Shown here piece after piece: positions 25,722 through 35,536 of a DNA stretch of 64,000 nt. The notes under the pieces are model-generated. The model was given only the letters and a program-made list of their open reading frames with translations, had not been told where the DNA came from and did no database searches. The stretch's first letter is position 1. Each line of letters opens with the position of its first letter. Both the position numbers and the translations under genes were made by a program. Origin of the DNA: Bacilli bacterium. GTDB taxonomy: Bacteria > Bacillota_I > Bacilli_A > RF39 > UBA660. The stretch is from the NCBI GenBank assembly GCA_028708945.1, contig JAQVXV010000004.1, positions 1 through 64,000 of the forward strand, given 5' to 3'.

Positions 25722-27188
25722 TTATTCTTTCTCTTTTATATTTCTATATTGTAGCACTAGTCCATAAGTTATTCCACTATGATTATAAATATCTTCTAGT
25801 GTTTCTACCTTGTAACCTTTTTCCTTGAACGCTTGAATCATTCCTGCTTCTGTTATTGGAACATTACTTAACGGTGTCCAATATTTTTCAACGTTATTAG
25901 GAACTACTTTTAATTTTAACAACTTTGTTTGTTCAACTTCTCTTGATCCAGTTGCCACCACTTTAGTTGTTGACCATTGACTCCAATTAGTCTTTTTACC
26001 TTCACCTTTTTTAGTTAATCCTGTATATGGTGCTGAAGGTAAGTATTCTTCCGTTTCTCCATCTACTAGTTTATACCATTTATATTCTGTTTGTTGCTTT
26101 GTTTTACAAACATCGGTTCCACCAGTACACTTTGTTTTTGTCCAATCTGTCCAAGCGGAAGGACATACATATTTTCCACAACTTGCACGATCAGCTGATA
26201 ACTTTAAATCTGAGGCACATGTTGCATTACATTTATAATCTTTTGCAACTTTTGCATCTTGAGCAGTATCGCCGCATGTATATTGAACTTTATAATTAGG
26301 TAATTCCTTCAATCCAGCACTTTTACATGTTTGAAATAAAAGGGCCGGTAATTCTGGATTAACATAATAGCATCCATAGATTGCTCTTGGAGCTGTATAT
26401 GTCGATTTTCCTACTACTATAAATTCACTTTTAGAACTACATGATGCTGGTCTTTCGTTTGAGGTATAATATGTCACCGATATTTTATCACTAGGATAAG
26501 GATAATCAGTTGAAGGTGAGGTAATTGATGTAAAAGTTACTTTATTAATATCAGTAACTTGATCAGGATAATATTTTCTAATCTTACCTTCCCATATCCA
26601 AGACATATCTCGATATCTGTAACCTTGGTTTTCTGATAAAACATAATATTTTTGATAAGTGTTTTCTTTTTCAACAACATTCTTTATGTCAAGGTCTTTA
26701 AGTGCATCCTTATTAATTTCCTTTGGAACAAATAAGAAGTTAAGATCACTCTCATTTTCTATTATATCACTTTCTTCACCATAAATCCAATCATTATATA
26801 GATCATCTGATACAACATCTTCACATGTTAATAAAGGTACATAATGAATTTTTCCACTTTCTAATTTGAAAACTTTTACTAAAGTTTCTTCTTCATTACA
26901 TTCTTTAAATTTGTGTTTGCTTTTGACTGATTTGTTTTCTAGTAATTCATCTAATGTAATTATTGTATATTCTCCTGAAAGATCAGGTAACTTAGTTTCA
27001 TCTTTTATAATATATTCTTTAGTAGCTTTTAGTAAGAGTTCTTCCTTACTATCACCGAAGAATAAGTATCTTATTAAGAAGAACGATCCTATTAGTAAAA
27101 ATAAAATAATCAAAATAATTATAAGGACTTTTTTGGGACTAGTTTCATTTCTTTCTACGTACTCCCCTGTTTCGCTGTAACTATCCAA
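25722..27188 (-). CDS. Membrane-anchored protein with pilin-like head and Cys/Trp-rich region
   Basis: About 488 residues. Short cytoplasmic N-terminus, membrane helix (about 20-42), then a segment ATKEYIIKDETKLPDLSG ... KECNEEETLVKVFKL ... YVPLLTC that matches, block by block, the head domain of the prepilin at 14825 (ATKNYLSINLNKLPSLIG ... KCNGYILITKV ... YNPYLNC). A Cys-rich part (about 260-350) and WTDWTKTKC / WSQWSTTKV motifs like thrombospondin type 1 repeats follow. The longest frame begins at ATG 27221 without a ribosome site; GGGTGGTAA before TTG at 27188 is preferred. Confidence 0.78.
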   Translation of the reverse strand: MDSYSETGEYVERNETSPKKVLIIILIILFLLIGSFFLIRYLFFGDSKEELLLKATKEYIIKDETKLPDLSGEYTIITLDELLENKSVKSKHKFKECNEEETLVKVFKLESGKIHYVPLLTCEDVVSDDLYNDWIYGEESDIIENESDLNFLFVPKEINKDALKDLDIKNVVEKENTYQKYYVLSENQGYRYRDMSWIWEGKIRKYYPDQVTDINKVTFTSITSPSTDYPYPSDKISVTYYTSNERPASCSSKSEFIVVGKSTYTAPRAIYGCYYVNPELPALLFQTCKSAGLKELPNYKVQYTCGDTAQDAKVAKDYKCNATCASDLKLSADRASCGKYVCPSAWTDWTKTKCTGGTDVCKTKQQTEYKWYKLVDGETEEYLPSAPYTGLTKKGEGKKTNWSQWSTTKVVATGSREVEQTKLLKLKVVPNNVEKYWTPLSNVPITEAGMIQAFKEKGYKVETLEDIYNHSGITYGLVLQYRNIKEKE

Positions 27189-27259
27189 ATTACCACCCTT
27201 TCCATAAAGATATAATAACATAAATAGATTGTTTTTTCAATTAATTTATTTTCGTGAAT

Positions 27260-27700
27260 CTAATTGTTTTTATATTTTTTTCTTAATTCTCTTTCAATAT
27301 CTCTTTTTTTGATATCTTCTCTTTTATCATACTGTTTTTTTCCTTTAGCAATACCGATTAAAACCTTTGCTTTGTTTTTTAAAAAGTAGATTTTTAATGG
27401 TATTAAAGTATATCCGTCGATACGAATACTATCGTTTATTTTTAGTATCTCTTTTTTATGTAATAGAAGTTTTCTTGTTCTTGTTTCTTCATGATTAAAT
27501 TGATTGCCTTCTTCATAATGACTTATGTGCATATTGAGTAAAAAACATTCGCCATTTTTGATAATTGCATAACTATCCTTTATATTCGCATTACCTTTTT
27601 TAATCGATTTTACTTCTGTTCCTTTTAATTCGATACCGCATTCAATAGTATCTATGATTTCAAAATCATGTCTTGCTTTTCTGTTATTAATTTCAATCAT
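27260..27700 (-). CDS. smpB: SsrA-binding protein
   Basis: 146 residues. IEINNRKARHDFEIIDTIECGIELKGTEVKS is the tmRNA-binding barrel start; DSYAIIKNGECFLLNMHIS, RTRKLLLHKKEI and KAKVLIGIAKGKKQYDKRED complete the family pattern, with a basic tail. It brings tmRNA to stalled ribosomes. Its ATG overlaps the TAA of capA (TAATG), and rnr lies before that: rnr-capA-smpB is one operon, RNase R being the nuclease that acts with tmRNA. Confidence 0.97.
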   Translation of the reverse strand: MIEINNRKARHDFEIIDTIECGIELKGTEVKSIKKGNANIKDSYAIIKNGECFLLNMHISHYEEGNQFNHEETRTRKLLLHKKEILKINDSIRIDGYTLIPLKIYFLKNKAKVLIGIAKGKKQYDKREDIKKRDIERELRKKYKNN

Positions 27701-28836
27701 TAAAATGCACCAACTTTTATAGCACCATTATTGTACTTATTAATAATTGAACTATATTGTGAATAAACCGAATCTTTATTATTTAACATTGCATTTGTTA
27801 CTTTGTTAAAAGGAACAACTTCATAACCTCTATGATTATAAGAGTGAACCCAGAACAAATCACCTTTAACTTCTGTTATTGAAATTTTTGTTTCTTCTTT
27901 TTCAACTTTTTTATTTATATTAAATCCAACCATTAAACCAATATTGTTTCCAACTGAAACATCTTTTTGATTAGATATAAAGTTTCCTAGTGAATAGATA
28001 ACTAAAGTATCATCAATAAATGTTATTGGTTGAACAGTATGTGAATGATGTCCAATTACAACATCTACACCTTGTTCTGCTAAAAACTTTGCTTGATCTT
28101 GTTGACTTTGATTTGGACTATATATATCTTCTTCGCCCCAATGCATAGATACCATAACTATATCGACTAAATCTCTTACTTTTGCAATATCTTTTTTAAC
28201 TTGTTCTTCGTTATAAACATTCATCAAGTATTCATATCCTACTGGTGGTACAAGCCCGTTTGTAACAGTTGTATACCCTAATAAAGTATAAGTTATACCA
28301 TTTTTTTCTTTTACAACTACTTTGTCTCTTTCCTCTTGACTTGTATAACTACCTACTGATAAGACAGATTTTTGATTTGCCCAAAAATTTGCAGAGTGTT
28401 TAGCACCCGTTACACCTTTATCCATAGTATGGTTATTTGCTAAAGCAACTAAATTGAATCCTAAATCAACTAAGTTTTCACCAATTTCTTGTGGTGAATT
28501 AAATCTAGGGTATCCAGAATAACCTAAACTAGAGCCTCCGATTGAAGACTCTTGATTATAAAACGCTAAATCATAATCATTAGTTATTTCTTTAATATGA
28601 CTAAACATACTTGTAAAATCATAAGTTCCATCACTTTTTCTAGCATCCATATAAACATAACCATGTATTAAAGCATCTCCTACTGCAAAAACTGATAGAT
28701 TGTATTCTTTTATTTGATCTTCTTTTTCTTCAAAAGGCTTTAAACCTAAGCCTTCTTTTTTGTTACAACCAAAAAGTGTTAGCGATAAAACAAAAACAAA
28801 TAAAACTAGAATATTTTTCCACTTTATCTTTTTCAT
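27700..28836 (-). CDS. CapA-family metallophosphoesterase lipoprotein
   Basis: 378 residues. A lipoprotein signal ends in LFGCNKK. The catalytic domain resembles CapA/PgsA poly-gamma-glutamate synthesis proteins: SVFAVGDALIHG, LAFYNQESSIGG, LVALANNHTMDKG, VMVSMHWGEED and VDVVIGHHSHTVQPI, carrying the Asp, Asn and His metal ligands. Without capB/capC here, poly-glutamate synthesis is not supported; a general surface phosphoesterase is safer. It overlaps rnr by 4 bases (ATGA) and smpB by one. Confidence 0.88.
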   Translation of the reverse strand: MKKIKWKNILVLFVFVLSLTLFGCNKKEGLGLKPFEEKEDQIKEYNLSVFAVGDALIHGYVYMDARKSDGTYDFTSMFSHIKEITNDYDLAFYNQESSIGGSSLGYSGYPRFNSPQEIGENLVDLGFNLVALANNHTMDKGVTGAKHSANFWANQKSVLSVGSYTSQEERDKVVVKEKNGITYTLLGYTTVTNGLVPPVGYEYLMNVYNEEQVKKDIAKVRDLVDIVMVSMHWGEEDIYSPNQSQQDQAKFLAEQGVDVVIGHHSHTVQPITFIDDTLVIYSLGNFISNQKDVSVGNNIGLMVGFNINKKVEKEETKISITEVKGDLFWVHSYNHRGYEVVPFNKVTNAMLNNKDSVYSQYSSIINKYNNGAIKVGAF

Positions 28837-30974
28837 TTTTTCCTCCCATCATTTTGTTTTACCTTTTGAAATTGTTCTGTCCTTCGATTATCTACAACTT
28901 CAAAATCGATGGTTCTTTTTTCCTTAGATGCTGCAGTTACTACAATTTTCACTTTATCACCTAAACGATAACCCCTTTTATTTTTTTGACTTACAAGTGA
29001 TGATGTTTCTTCATCATAGAAATATCTATCATTTGCTAGTGAATCAATTCTAACTAAACCTTCAACTAAATTTTCAAGCATAATAAACATTCCAAAAGTT
29101 GTTGTACCAGTTATCATCCCTTCATATTCATTACCGATATAATTTAACATATATTCAGCCATTTTCATATCATCAACTGCTCTTTCGCATTCAATTGATG
29201 TCTGTTCTGCATCAGAAGCATGTTTTGCTAAAGAAGGTAATTTATTTTCAAAATAATTAATAGTTTCATTATCTATTTTGTGTTTAAATAAATATTTTTT
29301 TAACAAACGATGAACGGTTAAATCTGGATATCTTCTAATAGGAGAAGTAAAATGAGTATAACAGTCACTAGCAAGTCCAAAGTGCCCAATATTGTTGTAA
29401 TCGTATATTGCTTTTTGCATACTTCTTAATAATAGACTTGATAAAACATAAAATTCTTTTTTATCTTTTAAATCGTCTAAGATTGATTGAACTACTTTAG
29501 GAGTTACTTTATCTAATCTTGCATTTATTTTATATCCAAGAACCCTTAATAGTTTTAAGAAATTTTGAATTTTTTCAGCATTTGGTTCCCCATGGATACG
29601 GTAAATAAATGGTAATTCCATATAATAAACAGTTGATGCTACTGCTTCGTTTGCTGCAATCATAAAGTCTTCAATGATGTTTTCACCAACTCCACGATAT
29701 CTTCTAACAACATCGATTGCTGTTCCCTTTTCATCGACTACAATTTTAGCTTCATCAATATCAAATTCAATATAACCTCTATTGATTTTTTCTTTTCTTA
29801 ATATTCGCGCTAAATCGTGCATTAATCGTAGTGGTTGTTCATATTCTTCATATCCAATTGGTACTATGTTTTCTTCTAATACCTTATTTACATTTTTATA
29901 AGTCATTCTCTTTTTAGAACTTATAACACTTTCAAAAATCTTTTTATCGATTATTTTTCCTTTTTCATCAATAATCATTTCACAAGATAGAGTCAATCGA
30001 TCAGAACCTTCATTTAAAGAACAAATTCCATTAGATAACTTATGTGGTAACATCGGTATTACTCGATCTGCTAAATATACACTTGTTCCTCTTAAATAAG
30101 CTTCTTCTTCAATTAAGCTGTTTTCTTTAACATAATGGCTTACATCTGCAATATGTACTCCTAATACATAGTTACCATTTTCTAATCTTTCAATTGAAAT
30201 TGCATCATCGATATCTTTAGTATCATCACCATCAATTGTAAAAATTTGTTTATCTCTCAAATCTATTCTACCAATTAGTTCTTCTTTTTCTACTTCATAT
30301 GGTATAGCATCAACTTCTTTGATTAAATCTTCACTAAAAGTATAGCTTATTCCTAAAGAGGCAACAATCGATAAAATATCGATACCAGGATCATTTTTAT
30401 GTCCTAATACTTTTAATATTTCACCTCTATAAATATCATCTTTAACGTGATTAGTTATTTTTGCTAATACCTTATGCCCATCCATAGCGCCCATAGTCTT
30501 TTTTTTGTCTATTTCGATTTTAACATTTATTTTATCGTCATCTAATACTAAAACACCTTTGTTTTTCTTATAAATAAATTCACCAACTACTTGATTTATT
30601 GTTCGTGATAAAACTTTAACTACTTTTCCCTCTTTTTTTTCATGATCTATTACTTCCATTAATACTTTGTCACTATGGATAGCTTTATCCATATTTCTTT
30701 TGTCAATATAATAAGAATTATCATTAGGAATATCAACAAAGCCGAATTTGCGAGAATTTACGCTTAAAGTACCAATTTTAAAATTAGTATTATCAAAAAG
30801 CATATAGTTATTCTTTTTAGTTCTAGTAATTTTATAATCATCTTCTAGTTGATTTAAATTTTTCATTACTTCTTTTAATCCTTCAACTGTTGTTAACTCT
30901 AAACGTTCTCTTATGTGGTCTATACTCATAGCTTGACCGTTATTTTTTAATATATCAATTATTTTTTCTTCCAT
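28833..30974 (-). CDS. rnr: Ribonuclease R
   Basis: 713 residues, a 3'-5' exoribonuclease. Order of domains: N-terminal helix-turn-helix (1-60), cold-shock-like domains (FGFVDIPNDNSYYI), the RNB catalytic domain with DGDDTKDIDDAISIE and HIADVSHYV (metal Asp residues), GICSLNEGSDRLTLSCEM, HFTSPIRRYPDLTVHRLL, and a C-terminal S1 domain (YEGMITGTTTFGMFIML). The tail is short and basic. It stops with TGA inside the start of capA, evidence for the standard code. Confidence 0.97.
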   Translation of the reverse strand: MEEKIIDILKNNGQAMSIDHIRERLELTTVEGLKEVMKNLNQLEDDYKITRTKKNNYMLFDNTNFKIGTLSVNSRKFGFVDIPNDNSYYIDKRNMDKAIHSDKVLMEVIDHEKKEGKVVKVLSRTINQVVGEFIYKKNKGVLVLDDDKINVKIEIDKKKTMGAMDGHKVLAKITNHVKDDIYRGEILKVLGHKNDPGIDILSIVASLGISYTFSEDLIKEVDAIPYEVEKEELIGRIDLRDKQIFTIDGDDTKDIDDAISIERLENGNYVLGVHIADVSHYVKENSLIEEEAYLRGTSVYLADRVIPMLPHKLSNGICSLNEGSDRLTLSCEMIIDEKGKIIDKKIFESVISSKKRMTYKNVNKVLEENIVPIGYEEYEQPLRLMHDLARILRKEKINRGYIEFDIDEAKIVVDEKGTAIDVVRRYRGVGENIIEDFMIAANEAVASTVYYMELPFIYRIHGEPNAEKIQNFLKLLRVLGYKINARLDKVTPKVVQSILDDLKDKKEFYVLSSLLLRSMQKAIYDYNNIGHFGLASDCYTHFTSPIRRYPDLTVHRLLKKYLFKHKIDNETINYFENKLPSLAKHASDAEQTSIECERAVDDMKMAEYMLNYIGNEYEGMITGTTTFGMFIMLENLVEGLVRIDSLANDRYFYDEETSSLVSQKNKRGYRLGDKVKIVVTAASKEKRTIDFEVVDNRRTEQFQKVKQNDGRKK

Positions 30975-31040
30975 AAATACCTCTATTTCCCCATTTATTA
31001 CTTAATTATAACACGATTACTATATAAAATAAAGAATATA

Positions 31041-31072
31041 AAAAAAATAAAACAAGCTAATTTGCTTGTTTT
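31041..31072 (-). terminator. Terminator of spoVA operon
   Basis: AAAACAAGC and GCTTGTTTT arms, 6-base loop; T-rich tail on the minus strand. Confidence 0.85.
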
Positions 31073-31079
31073 ACACATA

Positions 31080-31430
31080 TTAATTTTTTGGTTTAAAAAT
31101 TAATGAAAAAATAAAAGAAAATACAATTGCTGATGTTATTCCAGAAGCTGTTAAATTAAACATTCCCATACATAGTCCCATTACACCTTGATCTAAGCTC
31201 ATATCCATAGCACCATGAATTAAGAGATGTCCAAATGAAGTAATTGGTACTAAGGCACCGCCTCCAGCCCATAGGACGATTTTATCATAGATGCTAAATA
31301 CATCTAAGAATGCTCCAATAACTACAAATATAGTTGTAATGTGTCCTGGTGTTAATTTGGTATTATCAAGTAATAATTGTCCAATTGCACATACAGTTCC
31401 AGCAAATAAAAATGCATTAAAGTATATCAT
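31080..31430 (-). CDS. spoVAE: Stage V sporulation protein AE
   Basis: 116 residues, three or four membrane helices; FAGTVCAIGQLLLDNTKLTPGHITTIFVVIGAFL and GGGALVPITSFGHLLIHGAM are typical of SpoVAE. Part of the channel moving dipicolinic acid into the forespore and out at germination. It overlaps spoVAD by 14 bases. Related in sequence to SpoVAC (both have a VPITxFGH / IPITGFAH helix). Confidence 0.95.
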   Translation of the reverse strand: MIYFNAFLFAGTVCAIGQLLLDNTKLTPGHITTIFVVIGAFLDVFSIYDKIVLWAGGGALVPITSFGHLLIHGAMDMSLDQGVMGLCMGMFNLTASGITSAIVFSFIFSLIFKPKN

Positions 31431-32415
31431 CGATTACCTCCAAACTAACAGCATGAGAAATACTAGGGATACTTAAACGTTGATTCACCATTGTGGCATT
31501 CATTAAAGCACCGGTGGCAACAATTAAAACCCTGCTTAACTCACCTTTTTTCATCTTATCAAAAATACTACTATATGTTACTAATGGTAGACAAGCAGGT
31601 CCACTAGCACCTGAATAAACGGGTTGTTTATCTAAATCATAAATCATAGTTCCACTATCGTTATAGTTTTTTAAACTGATTCCATACTCTAATTCCATAT
31701 AATCTTTTAATATCTTTTTTCCTATCTCTCCTAGATCTCCTGTTAGTATCAAGTCATAATACCCTACTTCTCTTTTAGTATCATTTAAATGTTTATAGAT
31801 TGTCTCTGCTGCTGATGGTGCCATAACTGCCCCCATATTATAAATATCCTTTACACCTAAATCTACTACTGTTCCAATAGTAGCACTTTCTACTCTAATA
31901 CCTTTTTTACTATAAGTTAAATATGCACTAGCACCTCCAGTTGAAGTAAATGTAGTTGTTTTTTTCTTAGGTGCTCCATATTCAACTGGATAGCGAAATT
32001 GTTTTTCTGCTGCCCCATTATGAGAAGATGTTGAGCAAATACAATTTTTTATTTGTTTAGCTTCGATCATATTAGCGGCTATTATTATTGATTCACAACT
32101 AGTAGCACAGGCACTATAAATACCTAAAAAAGGCATTCCTAATTTATTAGCAGCATAACTAGATGCTACTATTTGATTTAATAAATCACCAGATATAAAC
32201 AAATCAATATCAACTTTTGTTTTATTTACTTTTTTTAATAAAATATCGACACTTTCTTCTATTAATCTACTTTCGGCTTGTTCCCATGTTGGATAACCAA
32301 AATATAAATCAGTATAACTTTTATCATATAGTTTGCTAAATGGTCCATCAGATTCATAAGGTCCTGTTACTGTACTAGCGTCTTGAATATATACATTGTT
32401 ATATTTAAATGTCAT
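31417..32415 (-). CDS. spoVAD: Stage V sporulation protein AD
   Basis: 332 residues, thiolase-like fold. YIQDASTVTGPYESDGPFSKLYD, LFISGDLLNQIVASSYAA, LGIYSACATSCESIIIAANM and GGASAYLTYSK identify SpoVAD, the soluble dipicolinate-binding subunit. Overlaps spoVAC by 4 bases (ATGA), which shows TGA stop use. Confidence 0.96.
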   Translation of the reverse strand: MTFKYNNVYIQDASTVTGPYESDGPFSKLYDKSYTDLYFGYPTWEQAESRLIEESVDILLKKVNKTKVDIDLFISGDLLNQIVASSYAANKLGMPFLGIYSACATSCESIIIAANMIEAKQIKNCICSTSSHNGAAEKQFRYPVEYGAPKKKTTTFTSTGGASAYLTYSKKGIRVESATIGTVVDLGVKDIYNMGAVMAPSAAETIYKHLNDTKREVGYYDLILTGDLGEIGKKILKDYMELEYGISLKNYNDSGTMIYDLDKQPVYSGASGPACLPLVTYSSIFDKMKKGELSRVLIVATGALMNATMVNQRLSIPSISHAVSLEVIDDIL

Positions 32416-32852
32416 ATTGTTCCTATTAATACCCTTATCAATCCAAAAACGTATGCGCTGACAACTCCAAATATAATTACAGTACCTGACAGTTTCAACA
32501 TATTAGCACCTATTCCTAAAACCAGGCCTTCTTTTCGATATTCTAAAGCTGCACTCATCATAGAATGTGCAAATCCGGTAATTGGGATTATTAAACCACA
32601 TTTAGCAAAATTAACCATTTTATCAAAAACACCCATTGAAGTTAATAGACTACTTATAAAGATTAAAGTAATTATCATAAAAATTGATGCTTCATTTACT
32701 GGTATTGAGAAAATATAAGCATAAAGTTGCATAAGAAGGTGTCCTAAGACTCCCATCAATCCTCCAGTTATAAACGCTATTAAAGCATTTATGAAAATAT
32801 TTTCCTTAGGATAATGGCGATTTATTAATTCTTTATATTTGTTTTTATCCAT
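32412..32852 (-). CDS. spoVAC: Stage V sporulation protein AC
   Basis: 146 residues with four membrane helices; FINALIAFITGGLMGVLGHL and KCGLIIPITGFAHSMMSAALEYRKEG are SpoVAC signatures. It forms the mechanosensitive part of the dipicolinate channel. First gene of spoVAC-AD-AE with AGGAGG before the start; the longer Bacillus operon (AA, AB, AEB, AF) is reduced here to the core three. Confidence 0.96.
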   Translation of the reverse strand: MDKNKYKELINRHYPKENIFINALIAFITGGLMGVLGHLLMQLYAYIFSIPVNEASIFMIITLIFISSLLTSMGVFDKMVNFAKCGLIIPITGFAHSMMSAALEYRKEGLVLGIGANMLKLSGTVIIFGVVSAYVFGLIRVLIGTI

Positions 32853-32897
32853 AAAATTCCTCCTAGAATTATTATGAATACATTTTTTTTATTTATA

Positions 32898-32920
32898 CAA
32901 AAAAAGCTCTACTTAGAACT
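32898..32920 (-). terminator. Terminator of recA
   Basis: Minus strand AGTTCT, loop AAGT, AGAGCT with one G-U pair, then TTTTTTT. Confidence 0.75.
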
Positions 32921-32929
32921 TTTTGTTTC

Positions 32930-33955
32930 TTATTTTTTTTCTTGTTTTTTAGTTTCTGCTTTTGCTTTAATCTGATAATGTTCTCTTACTTTATCTTCAA
33001 TTTCTTCTTTTAATTTAGAATTCTTTTTAAATAGTTCTTTAACATTTTCTTTACCTTGACCTATTTTTTCACCATTGTAAGAATACCATGCACCACTTTT
33101 ATCAATTATTGATAAATCACTTGCTAAATCGACAAGTTCTCCTTCACGAGAAATGCCTTCTCCATACATTATATCTACATTACAAATTTTAAATGGTGGC
33201 GCTACTTTATTTTTAACAACTTTTACAGAAGTCTTATTTCCAATTATATCAGTTCCATTTTTAATTTGATCAACTCTTCTAATATCTAATCTAACAGAAG
33301 AATAGAACTTTAATGCTCTTCCGCCAGGTGTAACTTCAGGATTACCAAACATAATCCCAACTTTTTCTCTTAATTGATTAATAAATATTGCTATTGTATT
33401 AGTTTTATTTATTATACCTGAAAGTTTTCTTAAAGCTTGGCTCATTAATCTAGCTTGTAGTGCAACGTGAGATTCTCCCATTTCACCTTCTATTTCGGCT
33501 TGTGGTACTAATGCTGCAACAGAGTCGATTACAACTATACTAATTGCTCCACTCCTTACTAAAGCCTCACATATTTCTAAAGCTTGTTCCCCATTATCTG
33601 GTTGTGATAGTAACAATTCGTTGATGTTTACTCCTAATTTAGCGGCATATTGAGGATCTAGTGAATGTTCAGCATCAATGAAAGCTGCCCTTCCTCCAAT
33701 TTTTTGTGCTTCTGCGATTGCATGTAATGCAAAAGTTGTTTTTCCGGAAGATTCGGGTCCATATATTTCTATAATTCTTCCTTTAGGATATCCACCTATT
33801 CCTAAAGCAATATCTAAACTAATCGATCCACTTGAAATAACTTCTAATTTTTGTACTTCGTTATTACCAAGTTTCATTACAGCTCCTTTTCCAAATTGTT
33901 TTTCAAGATCTAATAAAACTTGATCTAAAGTTTTATCTGAAGATGGTTTAACCAT
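32930..33955 (-). CDS. recA: Recombinase RecA
   Basis: 341 residues, the usual length. Walker [28 protein letters not shown], Walker B region [16 protein letters not shown]1/L2 region [21 protein letters not shown] and a Lys-rich tail. It carries out strand exchange and promotes LexA self-cleavage. It has a consensus promoter and a perfect Gram-positive LexA box upstream, so SOS control is expected, though lexA is outside the window. Confidence 0.98.
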   Translation of the reverse strand: MVKPSSDKTLDQVLLDLEKQFGKGAVMKLGNNEVQKLEVISSGSISLDIALGIGGYPKGRIIEIYGPESSGKTTFALHAIAEAQKIGGRAAFIDAEHSLDPQYAAKLGVNINELLLSQPDNGEQALEICEALVRSGAISIVVIDSVAALVPQAEIEGEMGESHVALQARLMSQALRKLSGIINKTNTIAIFINQLREKVGIMFGNPEVTPGGRALKFYSSVRLDIRRVDQIKNGTDIIGNKTSVKVVKNKVAPPFKICNVDIMYGEGISREGELVDLASDLSIIDKSGAWYSYNGEKIGQGKENVKELFKKNSKLKEEIEDKVREHYQIKAKAETKKQEKK

Positions 33956-33981
33956 TTTGTTTCCTCCTTTAGTATACCTGT

Positions 33982-34010
33982 ATTATATATCTTATAAATT
34001 TGTTTGTCAA
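33982..34010 (-). promoter_or_regulatory. Promoter of recA
   Basis: Minus strand TTGACA (34005-34010), 17 bases, TATAAT (33982-33987). Confidence 0.88.
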
Positions 34011-34019
34011 TACTTTTTG

Positions 34020-34033
34020 CAAACATTTGTTCG
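34020..34033 (-). promoter_or_regulatory. LexA (SOS) box of recA
   Basis: CGAACAAATGTTTG fits the Bacillus consensus CGAACRNRYGTTYG at every position. It lies 9 bases upstream of the -35 box. Confidence 0.88.
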
Positions 34034-34091
34034 TTTTTTGTAAATGAGATTTTCCCTTATTATTTATATAGTAATATGAAATAAAAAATCC

Positions 34092-34117
34092 TTAAAAAAA
34101 AGATACTTTTGTATCTT
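34092..34117 (-). terminator. Terminator of pgsA
   Basis: Minus strand AAGATAC, loop AAAA, GTATCTT, then T run; overlaps the stop at 34116. Confidence 0.85.
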
Positions 34118-34709
34118 ATTTTATTTCTATTAAATGTTTGTTTATTGCATAATATTGGAAACCTGAAACAATTGATAATATTGTTGCAACTGCCAACAAT
34201 AAATCAGCAACTCTTAGATTCCAAAATGCAAAAGGCAAGTTATAAAAGAATGCTAAGGTTAAACCAACCATCATACATGCTGTTTTAATTTTACCGGTAT
34301 TGATAGCAGCAACTACTTGTCCTTTGTTTCCGGCTATCATTTTGATTGAATTTACAGCAGTATCTCTAAATATTATAATTACCGGTATTATTGGATGAAT
34401 AACTCCTTGTGCAGCTAATATAATCAAAGCCGAATTAACTAATACTTTATCAGCTATGGCATCGATCATTTTACCAAAATCTGTAATTAAATTATATTTT
34501 CTTGCTATATAGCCATCTAAGAAATCTGTTAATGACGCTATTATAAACAAGAAACCTGCTATGAAATATTTTATATCTACAACTATAGCTTCGTTAATAA
34601 ATAATTTAGGTAAATTAATACCAATTTCACCAAATGGAAATAATAGTATAAATATAATTGCTATTGTTAAATAGATTCTGAGCATTGTTAATTTATTAGG
34701 TAAATTCAT
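34116..34709 (-). CDS. pgsA: CDP-diacylglycerol-glycerol-3-phosphate phosphatidyltransferase
   Basis: 197 residues, about five membrane helices. The CDP-alcohol phosphotransferase motif is complete: SLTDFLDGYIARKYNLITDFGKMIDAIADK (D-x2-DG-x2-AR-x8-G-x3-D-x3-D; shown here as two linked stretches near residues 60-90). It makes phosphatidylglycerol phosphate. It lies 12 bases after the RodZ-like gene, a common Firmicute order (rodZ-like, pgsA, recA). Confidence 0.95.
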   Translation of the reverse strand: MNLPNKLTMLRIYLTIAIIFILLFPFGEIGINLPKLFINEAIVVDIKYFIAGFLFIIASLTDFLDGYIARKYNLITDFGKMIDAIADKVLVNSALIILAAQGVIHPIIPVIIIFRDTAVNSIKMIAGNKGQVVAAINTGKIKTACMMVGLTLAFFYNLPFAFWNLRVADLLLAVATILSIVSGFQYYAINKHLIEIK

Positions 34710-34721
34710 CTTAATTCCTCC

Positions 34722-35159
34722 TTAAAAAACATTGATTATGAACTTAAATAGAAAGTAAATTATAATTAACACTATGATTGTAATAAATATATACATTAAA
34801 ACTTTTTTTGCACTGACTTTTTCTTTATACTCGATTGTATAAGGAGAAGAAATCTTATCGCTATTTTTTTCTTTAATTTCTTTTTTAGCTTTTTTAATTT
34901 CATCAAGCGATATTTTAGATGTGTAATCAAATAAATATTCGTTGAATTCATCGACCATTTCTTCATAGTTTATTCCTAAATATTTTGAGTAATCACGAAT
35001 AAAATACTTTAAATAGAAAATGTCTTTGAATTGTTCAATGTCCCCATTTTCAATATTTTCAATTTGACTGGGGCGCATTTTTAAATCTTCAGCTGCTTCC
35101 TCTATAGAAATTCCTATATCTTCGCGAGCTAGTCTTAATTTCTCCCCGATTTCTTTCAT
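34722..35159 (-). CDS. RodZ-like helix-turn-helix membrane protein
   Basis: 145 residues. Residues 3-70 are the HTH_25 domain (IGEKLRLAREDIGISIEEAA, LKMRPSQIENIENGD, FYLKYFIRDYSKYLGI), followed by a charged linker and one membrane helix at 118-143. It stops there, so the outer beta domain of full RodZ is missing. Family knowledge: RodZ links MreB to the wall machinery. Its AAAGGTGG ribosome site follows the 3' end of rnpB directly. Confidence 0.88.
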   Translation of the reverse strand: MKEIGEKLRLAREDIGISIEEAAEDLKMRPSQIENIENGDIEQFKDIFYLKYFIRDYSKYLGINYEEMVDEFNEYLFDYTSKISLDEIKKAKKEIKEKNSDKISSPYTIEYKEKVSAKKVLMYIFITIIVLIIIYFLFKFIINVF

Positions 35160-35179
35160 TTCATTCCACCTTTATAAAT

Positions 35180-35536
35180 AAATAATTCTTTATAAGCCAT
35201 GTTCTGTTCTTACAATGTAAGCGACAAACATTTATCTATCATATTGATCCTGATATCAGTTCGATTCCTTCTATCAAGTTCCCCTACCATAATTTGGGTT
35301 TCTCACTCGTGGGGTTTACCGCGTTCCAGACTATTCATTTCTAAATAGTATCGTCTCTTTGGCACTTTACGCTTAATATAACCATATCCTAAGACTTAGG
35401 TTAATTCAGCGCCGTTAGCTAAAAGCTACCTGAAGTTATTTTTTCCTTCAGCACGAACACTACTATCGTCACAGATAGTGCGAGCATGGACTTTCCTCTA
35501 CATTACAAGAATGCAGCGTTTGTCAAAGTATTATTT
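35180..35536 (-). ncRNA. rnpB: RNase P RNA, class B
   Basis: Minus strand: GAGGAAAGTCCATGCTCGC (conserved region I) near the 5' end and AGAACATGGCTTATAAAG near the 3' end. Outer helix P1 forms between AAATAATACTTT (35525-35536) and AAAGAATTATTT (35180-35191) with one mismatch. The 5' strand overlaps the gpsB stop codon and the 3' end runs into the next gene's ribosome site, with no terminator seen. It is the ribozyme that trims tRNA 5' ends. Confidence 0.96.

Noticed and set aside
27189..27221. ATG at 27221 as the start of the pilin-like-head protein
   Set aside because: No ribosome site before it, whereas GGGTGGT stands just before TTG at 27188 in the pattern used by neighbouring genes.
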